Shown in pieces: positions 18,801-27,679 of a DNA stretch of 64,000 bases. The number at the start of each line of letters is the position of its first letter. Position 1 is the first letter of the stretch. Position numbers and translations under genes: made by a program. The DNA is from Acinetobacter gerneri DSM 14967 = CIP 107464 = MTCC 9824 (GTDB taxonomy: Bacteria > Pseudomonadota > Gammaproteobacteria > Pseudomonadales > Moraxellaceae). Where the stretch lies: the NCBI RefSeq assembly GCF_000368565.1, contig NZ_KB849542.1, positions 135,258-199,257 on the forward strand. The letters run 5' to 3'. The notes beneath the pieces were generated by a model. That model was not told the origin of the DNA and ran no database searches. It was given only the letters and a program-made list of their open reading frames with translations.

Positions 18801-21440
18801 TTAACTTAATTGAGCAGCAGCAATTTTCTTCGTATCAACATTCGCAGCTGCGTCTGTATAGTCTTCCATCTTATCAAAGTTCAAGTATTGATAGATGTCG
18901 CCAGCCATGCTGTCGATTTGAGCAGCATATTCTTGATATTCTGCAGGAGTTGGCAATTTACCAAGTACAGCAGCAACAGAAGCAAGCTCAGCAGAAGCTA
19001 AGTAAACGTTTGCACCTTGACCTAAACGGTTAGGGAAGTTACGAGTAGAAGTAGATACACAAGTTGTGTTCGGTGCTACACGTGCTTGGTTACCCATACA
19101 TAATGAACAACCTGGCATTTCAGTACGAGCGCCAGCTTTACCATAAATGTTATAGAAACCTTCTTCCATCAATTGACGCTCGTCCATACGAGTTGGTGGA
19201 GCCAACCATAAACGAGTAGACAATGAACCACCTGGTACTTTATCAAGTAATTTACCAGCTGCACGGAAGTGACCGATGTTAGTCATACATGAACCAACGA
19301 ATACTTCGTCGATTTTAACGCCAGCAACGTCAGAAAGAAGTTTAGCGTCATCTGGATCGTTCGGGCAGCAAAGAACTGGTTCTTTGATATCGCTAAGATC
19401 GATTTCGTAAACTTTAGTATATTCTGCGTCAGCATCAGCTTTAAGCAAGCTTGGGTTAGCCAACCATTTTTCCATGTTCTCAACACGACGAGCCATAGTA
19501 CGCGCATCGCCATAACCTTGAGAAATCATCCACTTCAACATCGTGATGTTAGATTGTAAGTATTCAGCAACTTTCTCTTCAGAAAGAGTGATCGAACAAC
19601 CCGCAGCAGAACGTTCAGCAGAAGCATCAGAAAGTTCGAATGCTTGCTCAACAGTCAACTGAGTTTCCATTTCTGTTAAGTCGATTTCTAGGATACGACC
19701 AGAGAAAATGTTTTTCTTACCTTTTTTCTCTACAGTCAAATCACCTTCTTGGATCGCACGGTAAGGAATCGCATGAACAAGGTCACGTAAAGTGATACCA
19801 GGTTGCATTTTACCTTTGAATTTCACAAGAACTGATTCAGGCATATCAAGTGGCATAACACCAGTTGCTGCAGCAAATGCTACAAGACCAGAACCCGCTG
19901 GGAATGAAATACCGATTGGGAAACGAGTATGTGAGTCACCACCAGTACCAACTGTATCTGGAAGAAGCATACGGTTTAACCAAGAGTGAATGATACCGTC
20001 ACCTGGGCGAAGTGATACACCACCACGGTTCATGATGAAGTCAGGAAGTGTATGTTGCATTTGCACGTCAACTGGTTTTGGATAAGCAGCTGTGTGACAG
20101 AATGATTGCATAACCAAGTCAGCAGAGAAGCCCAAGCAAGCTAAGTCTTTTAACTCGTCACGAGTCATAGGACCAGTTGTATCTTGAGAACCAACTGTAG
20201 TCATCTTAGGTTCGCAGTATGTACCTGGACGAACACCTTGACCTTCTGGAAGACCACATGCACGGCCAACCATTTTTTGAGCTTGAGTAAAGCCTTTACC
20301 AGTATTCTCAGGTTGAACTGGAGTACGGAATAAAGTAGATGGTGCAAGACCAAGTGCTTCACGAGCTTTAGCAGTTAAGCCACGACCAACGATCAAGTTG
20401 ATACGACCACCCGCACGAACTTCGTCAAGAAGTACTGGAGTTTTAAGGTCAGCTTCAGCGATTTGCGCGCCATTTTTAAAAGCAGTTACTTTTGCAGCAG
20501 CATGATCAATTTTAAGAGTAACTTCGTCACCCATGTTCATGTCAGCAACATCAATTTCTACAGGTAATGCACCAGCATCTTCCATAGTATTGAAGAAAAT
20601 CGGAGCGATTTTAGAACCTAAGCACACACCACCATCTTTTTTGTTTGGAATGTGTGGAATGTCATCACCGAAGAACCAAAGTACTGAGTTAGTCGCTGAT
20701 TTACGGCTTGAACCTGTACCAACAACGTCACCCACGTAAGCAACTTGGTTGCCTTTCGCGATAAGGTCTTTGATTTGGTTTAATGGACCAACTTCACCTG
20801 GTTTTTCAGGGTTGATACCATCACGTTCGTTTTTAAGCATTGCATTTGCATGTAATGGGATATCTGGACGGCTCCAAGCATCTTGTGCAGGAGACAAGTC
20901 ATCAGTATTTGTTTCGCCAGTTACTTTAAATACAGTAAGTTTGATTTCTTCAGGAACGTCTTTACGGCTAGTGAACCATTCAGCATCAGCCCAAGATTGT
21001 AAAACTGATTTTGCATTTTCATTGCCAGCTTTTGCTTTATCAGCAACGTCATGGAATGCATCAAATACAAGTAAAGTTTTTTTCAATGCTTCTGCAGCTA
21101 AACCAGAAAGTGCAGCATCATCTAATAATTCTACTAATGGAGCTACGTTGTAACCACCAAGCATAGTACCAAGTAAGTAAACCGCACGTTCTTTAGAAAC
21201 TAATGGAGAGTTTGTTTCACCTTTAGCGACAGCAGCTAAGAAAGCCGCTTTAACGTAAGCTGCTTGGTCAACACCTGCAGGAACACGGTTTTCAAGCAAA
21301 TCAACTAAGAATGCTTCTTCACCTGCTGGTGGATTTTTTAATAATTCAACCAACTCAGCAGTTTGAGCATCGTCAAGTGGCTTCGGTGGGACTCCGAGTG
21401 CGGCACGTTCTTCAACGTGTTGGCGGTAAGCTTCTAGCAC
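18801..21440 (-). CDS. acnB: Aconitate hydratase B
   Basis: An 879-residue [4Fe-4S] enzyme converting citrate to isocitrate in the TCA cycle. It aligns along its whole length with E. coli AcnB (865): the N-terminal HEAT-like domain begins LEAYRQHVEERAALG, then TGETNTDDLSPAQDAWSRPD, then the catalytic core MTRDELKDLACLGFSADLVM. The cluster cysteines are in VGSCMTNIG and CSLCMGNQAR. The start is a GTG at 21440, chosen because the family N-terminus begins exactly there and AGAGGA lies 8 bases upstream. In E. coli AcnB apo-protein also binds RNA; no evidence for this is visible here. Confidence 0.98.
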   Translation of the reverse strand: MLEAYRQHVEERAALGVPPKPLDDAQTAELVELLKNPPAGEEAFLVDLLENRVPAGVDQAAYVKAAFLAAVAKGETNSPLVSKERAVYLLGTMLGGYNVAPLVELLDDAALSGLAAEALKKTLLVFDAFHDVADKAKAGNENAKSVLQSWADAEWFTSRKDVPEEIKLTVFKVTGETNTDDLSPAQDAWSRPDIPLHANAMLKNERDGINPEKPGEVGPLNQIKDLIAKGNQVAYVGDVVGTGSSRKSATNSVLWFFGDDIPHIPNKKDGGVCLGSKIAPIFFNTMEDAGALPVEIDVADMNMGDEVTLKIDHAAAKVTAFKNGAQIAEADLKTPVLLDEVRAGGRINLIVGRGLTAKAREALGLAPSTLFRTPVQPENTGKGFTQAQKMVGRACGLPEGQGVRPGTYCEPKMTTVGSQDTTGPMTRDELKDLACLGFSADLVMQSFCHTAAYPKPVDVQMQHTLPDFIMNRGGVSLRPGDGIIHSWLNRMLLPDTVGTGGDSHTRFPIGISFPAGSGLVAFAAATGVMPLDMPESVLVKFKGKMQPGITLRDLVHAIPYRAIQEGDLTVEKKGKKNIFSGRILEIDLTEMETQLTVEQAFELSDASAERSAAGCSITLSEEKVAEYLQSNITMLKWMISQGYGDARTMARRVENMEKWLANPSLLKADADAEYTKVYEIDLSDIKEPVLCCPNDPDDAKLLSDVAGVKIDEVFVGSCMTNIGHFRAAGKLLDKVPGGSLSTRLWLAPPTRMDERQLMEEGFYNIYGKAGARTEMPGCSLCMGNQARVAPNTTCVSTSTRNFPNRLGQGANVYLASAELASVAAVLGKLPTPAEYQEYAAQIDSMAGDIYQYLNFDKMEDYTDAAANVDTKKIAAAQLS

Positions 21441-21736
21441 GGTGTTATTCCTCTTTTGTAAAAAATTACTCGTAAATTCCAGCTTGTCAAAAGCTTCACG
21501 GGTAATGTGGACATTTAAATTTTACTAAAAAACAGGACAAAAGTTAATGCAAGTACAGTGTTAATTCGTGATGATCATTATTTTATAAATAAATATGATC
21601 AGACTTTTGTACACCGAGCGTTCAGAGTTTGAATGTTTTTTACTCAATCTTATAGATCGCATCAATTTTGCCATTTTTAGTCAATAAAAAAGGGCAATGT
21701 ATAATGCCCTTTTTTTTGTAAAAAATACATTAAACC
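21441..21736. other. Intergenic stretch with acnB promoter region
   Basis: About 296 bases containing the acnB leader (minus strand) and a bidirectional terminator at 21686-21717. No gene seen. Confidence 0.45.
21686..21717 (-). terminator. Bidirectional terminator after the 89-residue gene
   Basis: AAAAAAGGGCA and TGCCCTTTTTTTT flank an 8-base loop. On the minus strand it ends the gene 21737-22006. Confidence 0.85.
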
Positions 21737-22006
21737 TTAGTGTACTGTTGTACTTTTAAGATAAGACTCAAGCGAATGCTTATCCCCTTCAAACTTCAAT
21801 TGGATTTCATCATCATGCATCATGATGTGTTCAGCCGATGCAAATGAAATCTTGACCTGATATAACTTGGCTTGTTGATCAATCAACTCTTGTAAATAAA
21901 CCTGATCACCAATACTCAATACATAATGACTTCCGCAAATCACAGCGACGCCTTTTTCATCTTCCAAGAGCAGATCTGCATTATGTAAATACGCGATAAC
22001 TTCCAT
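21737..22006 (-). CDS. Small hypothetical protein
   Basis: An 89-residue soluble protein of unknown family, rich in strand-forming segments (VAVICGSHYVLSIGDQVYL), with an EIQLKFEGDKHSLESYL end. The frame continues to a GTG at 22021, but the ATG at 22006 is preferred because GTGAGAG lies about 8 bases before it. A good terminator follows. It is probably a cytoplasmic housekeeping protein of unknown role. Confidence 0.65.
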   Translation of the reverse strand: MEVIAYLHNADLLLEDEKGVAVICGSHYVLSIGDQVYLQELIDQQAKLYQVKISFASAEHIMMHDDEIQLKFEGDKHSLESYLKSTTVH

Positions 22007-22616
22007 ACTTTTTGCTCTCACTATTGTTATTTTGATGATTTATTATTCATTTTTTTGCTAAGCTTTTCTATATTTCTGCTTATAATTTTTCTGTTAGTAA
22101 ATGTTGCATAAATCCTCGATTTAGGGTTAAGCCGATTTATAACAAAATATCTCATCGACCATTCCTAAAGAACAGCATAGAAATTTGTACTAAAATCACG
22201 ATCTATGCCTAAGCAATGAATTTTTGAAAATGTCATTCTTAGAACTCACCAATCATTTAAGGAAAATTGTAGGATAAATATCTGAAAATAATGATCTCGG
22301 AGATCAGCATCATTTATATGTAAATATATTTACTTAATTGTGTCTTTTCTGATTAGAAGAAAATTTCATTGTGCCTTATATAAATAAAAACAATATATAT
22401 CAATGCATTACAAGGAAATTAAACTTAAAAAATCCTATCAAGGTAGGATTCAGTCATTAGGCTGAAGTATATAAATAACCCCCAGCCTAACAGCAGATTT
22501 ATTACTTTACATCTTTGAAAACTAAGGCAACCCACCGAAGCAAATCACCTAGAATCATCATGATAAGTTAGCTTATAAGGAAGAATTTAAAACCTACCTT
22601 ATATCATCAACGCTAT
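22007..22616. other. Intergenic stretch with two hairpins, possible 3'-UTR RNA
   Basis: About 610 bases without a supported gene. On the minus strand, downstream of the lipoprotein gene 22617-22982, there is an 8-bp inverted repeat (TTAGGCTG at 22457-22464 with CAGCCTAA at 22483-22490) and then the terminator at 22427-22450. The transcript would therefore carry about 190 structured, non-coding bases. Confidence 0.5.
22427..22450 (-). terminator. Terminator far downstream of the small lipoprotein gene
   Basis: On the minus strand AATCCTA-CCTTGA-TAGGATT is followed by a T-run. It lies about 170-190 bases after the lipoprotein stop. Confidence 0.7.
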
Positions 22617-22982
22617 TTAGAACGGTTTATACTCTGGCATTTTGTTTGGATCATGTGGAGTAGTGATACATTTTTGAGTGGCATCATCTTTAAATTTTGC
22701 CTGAACAGCATCTTTATCCGCTTTTAATTGATCTTCTGGCATTGCATAAATAACTTTGATTTGTTCAAGAATAAATTTATGCGTCGTAGGATCAGTCACT
22801 TTATTGGCATAATCCAAAGCTTCTTGTTTTAAAATGCCATTTTGTCGATCTAAGGCAATCGTCCGCGCAGCATTACCGATACTGGTGCAGTAGCCTTGCC
22901 ATTTTTCTTCAGGTGTTGCCACTTTTTTTTCAGAACAACCGACTATAGTGAATAAGGTCACTAAAATAAGAATCTTTTTCAT
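22617..22982 (-). CDS. Small lipoprotein of unknown function
   Basis: A 121-residue protein beginning MKKILILVTLFTIVGCSEKK, with a lipobox (IVGC) at about residues 13-16, so it is lipid-anchored. The mature part is mostly helical and charged with two further cysteines (GYCTSIG and KCITTP) that could form a disulfide. The frame continues one codon to TTG; the ATG at 22982 is preferred, with AGGAGAG about 7 bases upstream. The family was not recognised. It marks the left border of the accessory island. Confidence 0.75.
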   Translation of the reverse strand: MKKILILVTLFTIVGCSEKKVATPEEKWQGYCTSIGNAARTIALDRQNGILKQEALDYANKVTDPTTHKFILEQIKVIYAMPEDQLKADKDAVQAKFKDDATQKCITTPHDPNKMPEYKPF

Positions 22983-23240
22983 CAAATCTCTCCTGTGCCC
23001 ATATCATACTGAAAGAGATTCGAAATGGCAGTTTAAATTGAAAAACTTTTCGATTATTTTTCAAATTGTGCATAGCACTATCTATAAATAGTTGGCAATT
23101 TTCTGAATTTTTGAGAATTTGTAATAGTGTTTAAAATTCTAAGAGAATTTCAAAGCTTTATTTTTTATTCCTTTGGGGATGGCTAAAGCTTCGAATACAT
23201 TGAGGCTCAGATAAAGTTCATTGATATTTTTTAAAATTGG

Positions 23241-23447
23241 CTATGCTGAATGACTTACAACATAGCCAACCATTGTTACCGACATACCTGAGTCGCATGC
23301 ACATTCAGCATAGCAATGATTATGTTTTTTCAAATATCTGTTTGCGTATATTTCATTGTCATCTAACAAAAATGAAAATATATTTGTGTTTGAAATAACA
23401 TATTTTCTGTTTTGTGTTGGATAGTAGATTTCAATTTTAGAAATCAA
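23241..23447 (-). CDS. Doubtful small open frame
   Basis: A 68-codon frame with a TTG start (23447), no convincing ribosome-binding site and no recognised family; its second half has CYAECACDSG. It lies divergent to the hydrolase gene. It could be a gene remnant in the accessory island or a chance frame. Confidence 0.25.
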   Translation of the reverse strand: MISKIEIYYPTQNRKYVISNTNIFSFLLDDNEIYANRYLKKHNHCYAECACDSGMSVTMVGYVVSHSA

Positions 23448-23583
23448 TCTTCAATTATCGGTGCAAATAAAATTAAAAATAGCGTTTGGACGATGTCACC
23501 TAATAAATTATAGTTTAATGTATCATTAGTCTGGTGTGATTTAACCAATAAATAAACTTTAATATATTATAAAAGGAATTAAA

Positions 23584-24387
23584 ATGAAATTAATCTTAGT
23601 TCATGGAATATGGCAGAATAGCCCTAAAGATAAGTTGGAAAAGCAATGGATCGCTTATTTAAAAACAGGTTTTGAAAATCAAAATCTTGACTCAAAAATC
23701 CTAGATGGTTTAGAAATTGATTTTGTTTATTACAATGATGTTAGAAAGAAATATAAAGTTTCAAAAGTTGAACTATTAGATAACAATTTGTTTAATCAAG
23801 CTATGGACCCAATCACATTAACTGCATCAGAATTAATCTATGAATTTGGAGAGCCTGAACATATAAGAATGATGGAGCAAAGCAATCTTCTTCCAAACAA
23901 ATATACTGCTCTAAAAATATTAGCAAAAATTATAGATGGATCTAGAGCATCTGTACCATTAGCAAGAATATTTGCTGAAGAAGTATTTTTATACCGCAAT
24001 AATGATAATTATAGAAATGAAGTTAATCAAAGATTTTTAAATTGCCTAGGCTATCCCTCTGTAGTATTAGGACATTCATTAGGAAGTGTAGTTACATTTA
24101 ATAGTCTAACGAATCAAAACCTTCCTATAAACACCTATATAACATTAGGCTCACCTTTAGCTGGAAAAACATTTCACAATCTTGTGAAACCTTTAGCCAA
24201 GCCCAAATGTTGCAATCAAAAATGGATTAACATCTATCATAATAATGATCCAGTTTACATGAAAGAGTTAAAAACAATGGATGATAATATTGAGATTACA
24301 TCTGATGCGCAAAATCCTCATGGAATTTCCACGTACTTAACACATAAAAAAACCGCACAAGTCATTTATGATGCATTAACTCAATAA
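23584..24387 (+). CDS. Alpha/beta-hydrolase (lipase/esterase-like) in accessory island
   Basis: A 267-residue protein that begins on the first strand and oxyanion-loop motif LILVHGIWQNSP (residues 3-14), with the nucleophile elbow GHSLGS at about 163-168 and YITLGSPLAGK after it. A late His lies in NPHGIST. There is no signal peptide or membrane segment. The family includes lipases, esterases and T6SS lipase effectors; the substrate is unknown. AAAGGAATTAAA precedes the ATG. It has no operon partner; its AT-rich codon use and position beside a PAAR island suggest accessory origin. Confidence 0.75.
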   Translation: MKLILVHGIWQNSPKDKLEKQWIAYLKTGFENQNLDSKILDGLEIDFVYYNDVRKKYKVSKVELLDNNLFNQAMDPITLTASELIYEFGEPEHIRMMEQSNLLPNKYTALKILAKIIDGSRASVPLARIFAEEVFLYRNNDNYRNEVNQRFLNCLGYPSVVLGHSLGSVVTFNSLTNQNLPINTYITLGSPLAGKTFHNLVKPLAKPKCCNQKWINIYHNNDPVYMKELKTMDDNIEITSDAQNPHGISTYLTHKKTAQVIYDALTQ

Positions 24388-24482
24388 AAATCCTTTAAAA
24401 CCCTATTCAATGGCTTTTAAATTGCACCACACTCACACCTACTATATATAGCTACAGTATCAATGATCCTGAGTAAGATTTT

Positions 24483-24527
24483 GCTATCCTGCCCTATCCC
24501 AATTTTATGCGGCTCGGGCAAGATAGC
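24483..24527. other. Imperfect 12-bp inverted repeat
   Basis: GCTATCCTGCCC and GGGCAAGATAGC pair with one mismatch across a 21-base loop, in non-coding DNA downstream of the hydrolase gene. There is no T-run, so it is not an obvious terminator; it could be a relic of a mobile element end. Confidence 0.4.
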
Positions 24528-24621
24528 GTTTGAAAACTAATATATAAATTTCTCTAAAACTTTACATCACCAGTATGATCTTCATTCTAGAAATCCTATA
24601 TCAATGCAGAAGCGTCTAGGT

Positions 24622-24730
24622 TTAAATTTTGGCGTGAGTTCCGTATTTATCAATCATATTTGTGCTTGCTTCATTCAAACCACTTACTGTCACTTTGACA
24701 CCATTTTTTTGAAATTTACTGACGACTGAA
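24622..24730 (-). pseudogene. C-terminal fragment of a SulP-family transporter (STAS domain), cut by IS3
   Basis: The minus strand encodes KFQKNGVKVTVSGLNEAS, then TNMIDKYGTHAKI and a stop at 24622. This is the end of a STAS domain as found at the C-terminus of SulP anion transporters. The frame runs straight into the left end of the IS3 element at 24731, and the rest of the gene is absent beyond the element. It is therefore a non-functional remnant. Confidence 0.7.
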
Positions 24731-24770
24731 TGGTAATCCTCCCATAACTAACTGAAGTTAAAAGTAGAGG

Positions 24771-25586
24771 TTAAGCAGCCATTAGAGGAGGCCTTCCTTT
24801 GTTGGCTTGGTGTGGTCTTTCATGATTGTAATGCCATAGCCAATTCGTTGCATAATCTTGTACTTCATCCAAAGTATCAAATAAATGTTTGCTTAGCCAA
24901 CTATAACGTATGGTTCGATTATAGCGTTCAATATACGCATTCTGTTGTGGGTTACCTGGTTGAATATGTTCAATACGAATACCGTGTTCAGTTGCCCAGC
25001 GTACGAATTCATGACTGATAAACTCAGGTCCATTGTCGCATCTAATCACCAAAGGTTTTTCCCGATATTCCAACAACTGATTGAGTGCTCGAATAACTCG
25101 TATTGCAGGTAGTGAGAACCCTGCTTCAATAACTAAACCTTCGCGGCGGTAATCATCAATCACATTCAATAATCGAAATTTGCGACCATCGGAAAGCTGA
25201 TCGTGCATAAAATCCAGTGACCAGACCTGATTTTCACGGATGGGTTCTTTCAATGGTTCAGGCGCATGTCGTTTTAGTCTTCTTCTTGGCTTAATACGCA
25301 GATTCAGTGCTAACTCACAGTAAATGCGGTAAACCCGCTTGTGATTCCAACAGTGACTCTTAACATGCCGTAAATATGAGAAGCATAGACCAAAGCCCCA
25401 ATCGGAATTTTCCTCAGTGAGGTCAATAAGCTGTTCTGCAATGAGCACATTGTCATCACTGAGTTTAGCTTGATAACGGTAGCAGGTTTCACTTATGCCA
25501 AATGCAGTGCAAGCCAAACGGATACTAACAGCATGTCGGGCCACTGCCTGTTGAGCCATCTGACGTCGACAAGATGGCTTCACCAC
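24771..25586 (-). CDS. IS3-family transposase OrfB (integrase catalytic domain)
   Basis: A 271-residue frame with the HTH_21 region followed by the DDE integrase core: WSLDFMHD (first Asp), [10 protein letters not shown] (second Asp) and [12 protein letters not shown] (Glu). It is normally made as an OrfAB fusion by -1 frameshifting at A-AAA-AAG (25586-25592 on the minus strand), where orfA and orfB overlap. It appears intact, with the C-terminus [17 protein letters not shown]. Confidence 0.93.
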   Translation of the reverse strand: MVKPSCRRQMAQQAVARHAVSIRLACTAFGISETCYRYQAKLSDDNVLIAEQLIDLTEENSDWGFGLCFSYLRHVKSHCWNHKRVYRIYCELALNLRIKPRRRLKRHAPEPLKEPIRENQVWSLDFMHDQLSDGRKFRLLNVIDDYRREGLVIEAGFSLPAIRVIRALNQLLEYREKPLVIRCDNGPEFISHEFVRWATEHGIRIEHIQPGNPQQNAYIERYNRTIRYSWLSKHLFDTLDEVQDYATNWLWHYNHERPHQANKGRPPLMAA

Positions 25587-25846
25587 TTTTTTGACATCGC
25601 TTCCTGAATAATTTCTGCCTTTAACCGCTCTTCAGCATACATTTTTTTCAGTCTGGTATTTTCTGTTTCCAACTCTTTCAGCCGTGCCATCAAAGATGTA
25701 TCCATGCCGCCATATTTAGCACGCCATTTATAGAAGGTTGCATTACTCATACCGTGTTCACGACATAGGGCAGCAACAGGTGTACCAGACTCCGCTTGCT
25801 TTAAGATGGACATGATCTGGCTGTCTGTAAATTTAGATGTTTTCAT
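25580..25846 (-). CDS. IS3-family transposase OrfA (helix-turn-helix)
   Basis: An 88-residue HTH_8-type protein: [17 protein letters not shown], then [18 protein letters not shown], followed by a leucine-zipper-like helix ([20 protein letters not shown]). It binds the IS ends. Its 3' end overlaps orfB by 7 bases at the slippery run that allows the -1 frameshift. It appears intact. Confidence 0.93.
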   Translation of the reverse strand: MKTSKFTDSQIMSILKQAESGTPVAALCREHGMSNATFYKWRAKYGGMDTSLMARLKELETENTRLKKMYAEERLKAEIIQEAMSKKW

Positions 25847-25918
25847 GCAGAATCTCCTGCTTGTATCTTAAGAGAAAATTCTACTTTTAGATCCTATTAT
25901 TTTTAGGGGGGATTACCA

Positions 25919-26126
25919 TACAACTTCAAAAGAAGATAAAATGTATCCCTATGCTCAATGGGCATATTATATATCCATGTATAAAGCGGGACATAAGGAA
26001 TACGATATTATTATGCAAAAATTTATTGAATCACAAACGGATGAAATAATGAAGCGTAATTTTGAATCATTATATGAAAGTGAAGTCGAACCACTTAAAA
26101 CACAGAATGCATCTAATACAAATTAA
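25919..26126 (+). pseudogene. 3' fragment of a paralogue of the 213-residue lipoprotein family, abutting IS3
   Basis: From the right end of the IS3 element the plus strand reads TSKEDKMYPYAQWAYYISMYKAGH, continuing to KEYDIIMQKFIESQTDE and a stop at 26126. This matches the last third of the lipoproteins at 26806-27447 (TSKKTPEYAYSQWGYFLSMY) and 29608-30249. The signal peptide and first two thirds are missing, so it is a remnant. Its first internal ATG (25941) lacks a signal and is unlikely to give a functional product. Confidence 0.8.
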
Positions 26127-26302
26127 TAATACTTAAGCAATGCATCAATTAATAATTCTTTATTCGCTCTATACTCATAACATATCTTGCCATGTTTCGA
26201 TATTCTGTGATGCCGAATTGTTTTAGTTAGAATGGTATGTTGACTGTAAATAGTTAATTCTAAAATCCCTATTTACTTAATTTATTAACCACACAATAAT
26301 AT

Positions 26303-26770
26303 TTATTTGCAAGGCCTATCAATAATATCCTTTTCTTTACTTGATAACATCTTCCACTTTAGCTGCTTTTTACTTAACCACGAATAAAAATCACTATAGG
26401 AATTTACTTGTGCTTGATAAGGAATTCTATAACTATCTAATAAAATAAAATTAGCCATCAAACATAATGAATTGATAGATTTAACTTTTACCTCTTTTTC
26501 AAGCTCATAGCCCTCACCGGAGTCAAATTCTAAACGTTGCAGTAACATAGCTTTTGCTACAGCTCCATCGTAAACTTTTTTTGTTAAATGATTTGGTTGC
26601 TCCTTTGATGCCTCGATATATATTTTTTCATCCAAACCTATAACAGCTACCGTCATTGGTATTTGTGATTTTATTTGTTCACTTGTTGATAACCCTTTAG
26701 TGCATCCCGAGAAAATACCAAAAGAAATAACAAGGCAAAGAGTTATACATTTATTTAGTCTACCATTCAC
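26303..26770 (-). CDS. Lipoprotein of unknown function, partner of the 213-residue lipoprotein
   Basis: A 155-residue protein with a GTG start at 26770, supported by a strong AGGAG 9-10 bases upstream. The N-terminus (NKCITLCLVISFGIFSGC) is a lipoprotein signal with the lipobox at about residues 20-23. The mature part is predicted helical, with no family recognised. It starts 35 bases after the stop of the upstream lipoprotein gene on the same strand, so the two are probably an operon in the PAAR island. An accessory or immunity role is a guess. Confidence 0.7.
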   Translation of the reverse strand: MNGRLNKCITLCLVISFGIFSGCTKGLSTSEQIKSQIPMTVAVIGLDEKIYIEASKEQPNHLTKKVYDGAVAKAMLLQRLEFDSGEGYELEKEVKVKSINSLCLMANFILLDSYRIPYQAQVNSYSDFYSWLSKKQLKWKMLSSKEKDIIDRPCK

Positions 26771-26805
26771 TTTGTACTTCTCCTGAGGTTGGGTATTTTC
26801 TAAAT

Positions 26806-27447
26806 CTACTCACGATTATTCTGAGCTGTAGCAAGCTGATAAGAACTTTCAAGTTGCTTTTTTACTTGGTCATCTTTTGTAGAATTTATAAATTCTTCTA
26901 ATTTAAACTTAAAATCTTCATGCCCTGCTTTATACATTGATAGAAAATAACCCCATTGGCTATAAGCATATTCAGGAGTTTTTTTAGACGTTTCATCCAA
27001 TTCTTTTTGAAATGCGGATGCTAACTTTTCATGACATTTTTCAAACTCTTGTTTAGGACGTTTCAGATTATATATTAACTCGCACTGGGTTAATAAATTG
27101 GTAATAAAAGGATGATCTTTTAAAATTTTAGTATTGAGTGCATAAGCCTCTTCATACATACCTGTAGAAAGGTAAATATTCATTTGTATTTTTTCTCTTT
27201 CATCATTATCTTTGATTTTATTGATTGCAAGCAAACTTTCTTTCATTGTTTTATCTACAAGATCCCGATCGCTCAAATCTAAACTATTCGTCTGATCTTT
27301 ATACTTTTTTATAATTGCATGATCTTGTATAGAAATTTGCGACTCTTTGCTTTCCGCTTTAGCCTCAAAAGCCTCTTTACTGCTTGAAGAACAAGCCATG
27401 CTCAATAAAAAACTGCATATAAAAAATAAAATTAGAGATTTTTTCAT
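26806..27447 (-). CDS. 213-residue helical lipoprotein, intact paralogue B (putative T6SS immunity-like)
   Basis: It begins MKKSLILFFICSFLLSMACSSS, with a lipobox (SMAC) at residues 16-19. The mature part is helical and charged, TPR-like in spacing (REKIQMNIYLSTGMYEEAYALN), followed by the family hallmark MYKAGH and ESSYQLATAQ at the end. It shares this layout with the gene at 29608 and with two remnants nearby. It is divergent from the PAAR gene at 27680 and followed by a second lipoprotein gene. If the family is immunity to the PAAR effector, a periplasmic location fits; this is inference from position only. Confidence 0.78.
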   Translation of the reverse strand: MKKSLILFFICSFLLSMACSSSSKEAFEAKAESKESQISIQDHAIIKKYKDQTNSLDLSDRDLVDKTMKESLLAINKIKDNDEREKIQMNIYLSTGMYEEAYALNTKILKDHPFITNLLTQCELIYNLKRPKQEFEKCHEKLASAFQKELDETSKKTPEYAYSQWGYFLSMYKAGHEDFKFKLEEFINSTKDDQVKKQLESSYQLATAQNNRE

Positions 27448-27679
27448 TGTACATACCTAAAACACTTCACACTTAAAATTTAGAAAATTCTACATTGATA
27501 GTTCGATCGTCTACAAATAATGTAGTATCCATTTGCTCGCACACCATTCATCGAGACAAACACGTTTTGAGTTAGAAGTTTTACCATCTTTTTTTCGATT
27601 TCATAAAAAAACAATTGCGATTAACATTTTTTGCTAATGTTACATTTAAGGATTATTAAATTATCTTGGATAAATACTG

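Larger units (their letters stand above)
24731..25918 (-). mobile_element. IS3-family insertion sequence, 1188 bp
   Basis: Ends are TGGTAATCC...GGATTACCA: nine terminal bases match exactly, and a second match (TAAAAGTAGA) occurs about 30 bases inside each end. The element carries orfA and orfB with an A6G frameshift motif. The flanks show no 3-4 bp target duplication (GAA before, TAC after), and they belong to different broken genes, so this copy probably marks a deletion or recombination junction rather than a fresh insertion. Confidence 0.9.

Noticed and set aside
24483..24527. Possible integron attC-like site
   Set aside because: The arms do not contain the conserved core-site sequence and no integrase or cassette array is near.
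24731..25918. Treating the IS3 as a simple insertion into one gene
   Set aside because: The two flanks belong to different gene families on opposite strands and no target duplication is present.
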